Made by a program: the position numbers and the translations under genes. From Planctomycetota bacterium (GTDB taxonomy: Bacteria > Planctomycetota > JAFGQW01): a stretch of 45,842 nt of DNA. The notes below the pieces were generated by a model that was not told the origin of the DNA, searched no databases, and was given only the letters and a program-made list of their open reading frames with translations. Shown piece after piece: positions 45,511-45,842 of this stretch (its first letter is position 1; each line of letters opens with the position of its first letter). The stretch covers positions 1-45,842 of the forward strand of contig JAFGQW010000205.1 in assembly GCA_016935485.1 (NCBI GenBank). The letters are read 5' to 3'.

Positions 45511-45842
45511 TGGCCAAGCCGAACGGCTCATTAGTACCGGTCAGCTTAACGTGTCGCCACGCTTACACTCCCGGCCTATCACCTGGTAGTCTTCCAGGAG
45601 CCTTCAGGGACAACTGTTTTTGGAGCAGGCTTCACGCTTATATGCTTTCAGCGTTTATCCGTTCCAGACATAGCTACCCAGCGATGCCGCTAGCGCGACA
45701 ACTGGTACACCAGCGGTCTGTCCACCCCGATCCTCTCGTACTAGGGGCAGCGCTCCTCAGTTCTCCTACACCCACGGTAGATAGGGACCGACCTGGCTCA
45801 CGCCGGTCTAAACCCAGCTCACGTACCGCTTTAATCGGCGAA
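45511..45842 (-). rRNA. rrl: 23S ribosomal RNA, 3' part (5' part outside window)
   Basis: The minus strand reads the end of 23S domain VI: GGTACTAATGAGCCG near the 3' end, the GGCCGGGAGTGTAAGCG segment and the sarcin-ricin loop AGTACGAGAGGA near 45732-45743, within CTAGTACGAGAGGATCGGGG. The 3' end is estimated at 45511 by comparison with the known E. coli end. The gene continues beyond the window edge. Confidence 0.95.

Overview
The window is a chromosomal segment of a very GC-rich, double-membraned (Gram-negative) bacterium. The diderm call rests on an Mla-type lipid transport operon, several lipobox proteins and a Kdo/WaaP-type kinase. Intact core genes at every locus argue against a plasmid or phage. 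The lineage cannot be fixed by eye. A divergent EF-G with no tuf beside it, a fused SecD-SecF and an unusual LexA recognition helix are reminiscent of Planctomycetota, Myxococcota/'delta-proteobacteria' or related uncultured groups rather than classical Proteobacteria.

Region 1 (1-24335, minus strand) is one continuous information-processing array. Read in transcription order: tRNA-Thr(TGT), tRNA-Tyr(GTA), tRNA-Gly(TCC), tRNA-Thr(GGT), tuf, secE, nusG, rplK, rplA, rplJ, rplL, rpoB, rpoC, rpsL, rpsG, fusA, rpsJ, rplC, rplD, rplW, rplB, rpsS, rplV, rpsC, rplP, rpmC, rpsQ, rplN, rplX and rplE, which runs off the left edge. It joins the tufB-tRNA, rif, str and S10/spc clusters that are separate in Escherichia coli. 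Readable promoters lie before the tRNA cluster (24307-24335) and before the S10 section (7025-7053).

Region 2 (24336-31000) holds mutS2 without an Smr domain, an HU-family gene with a C-terminal tail, a divergent LPS-kinase-like gene, dtd, and two overlapping lipoprotein genes of unknown role, one of them TPR-rich.

Region 3 (31001-36172, plus strand) starts with a long non-coding stretch and continues into a tight operon: an undescribed tryptophan/proline-repeat lipoprotein, then mlaE, mlaF and mlaD. The repeat protein overlaps mlaE by one base and is the best candidate here for an undescribed component, possibly a lipid-transport partner.

Region 4 (36173-41844) has ribE (minus), then trmD-rplS, a fused secDF and a membrane-anchored LysM protein (plus).

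Region 5 (41845-45842) has hflX (minus), a possible 26-residue membrane peptide and lexA (plus), a secreted HAD-phosphatase-like lipoprotein (minus), and the end of an rRNA operon (minus): 5S rRNA with its terminator and the 3' part of 23S rRNA. The HAD gene's apparent start codon sits inside the loop of the rRNA terminator.

Functionally most of the window is translation, transcription and secretion machinery. The accessory interest lies in the envelope genes, the lexA neighbourhood and several substitutions at conserved sites (S12 Arg88, L2, DTD).
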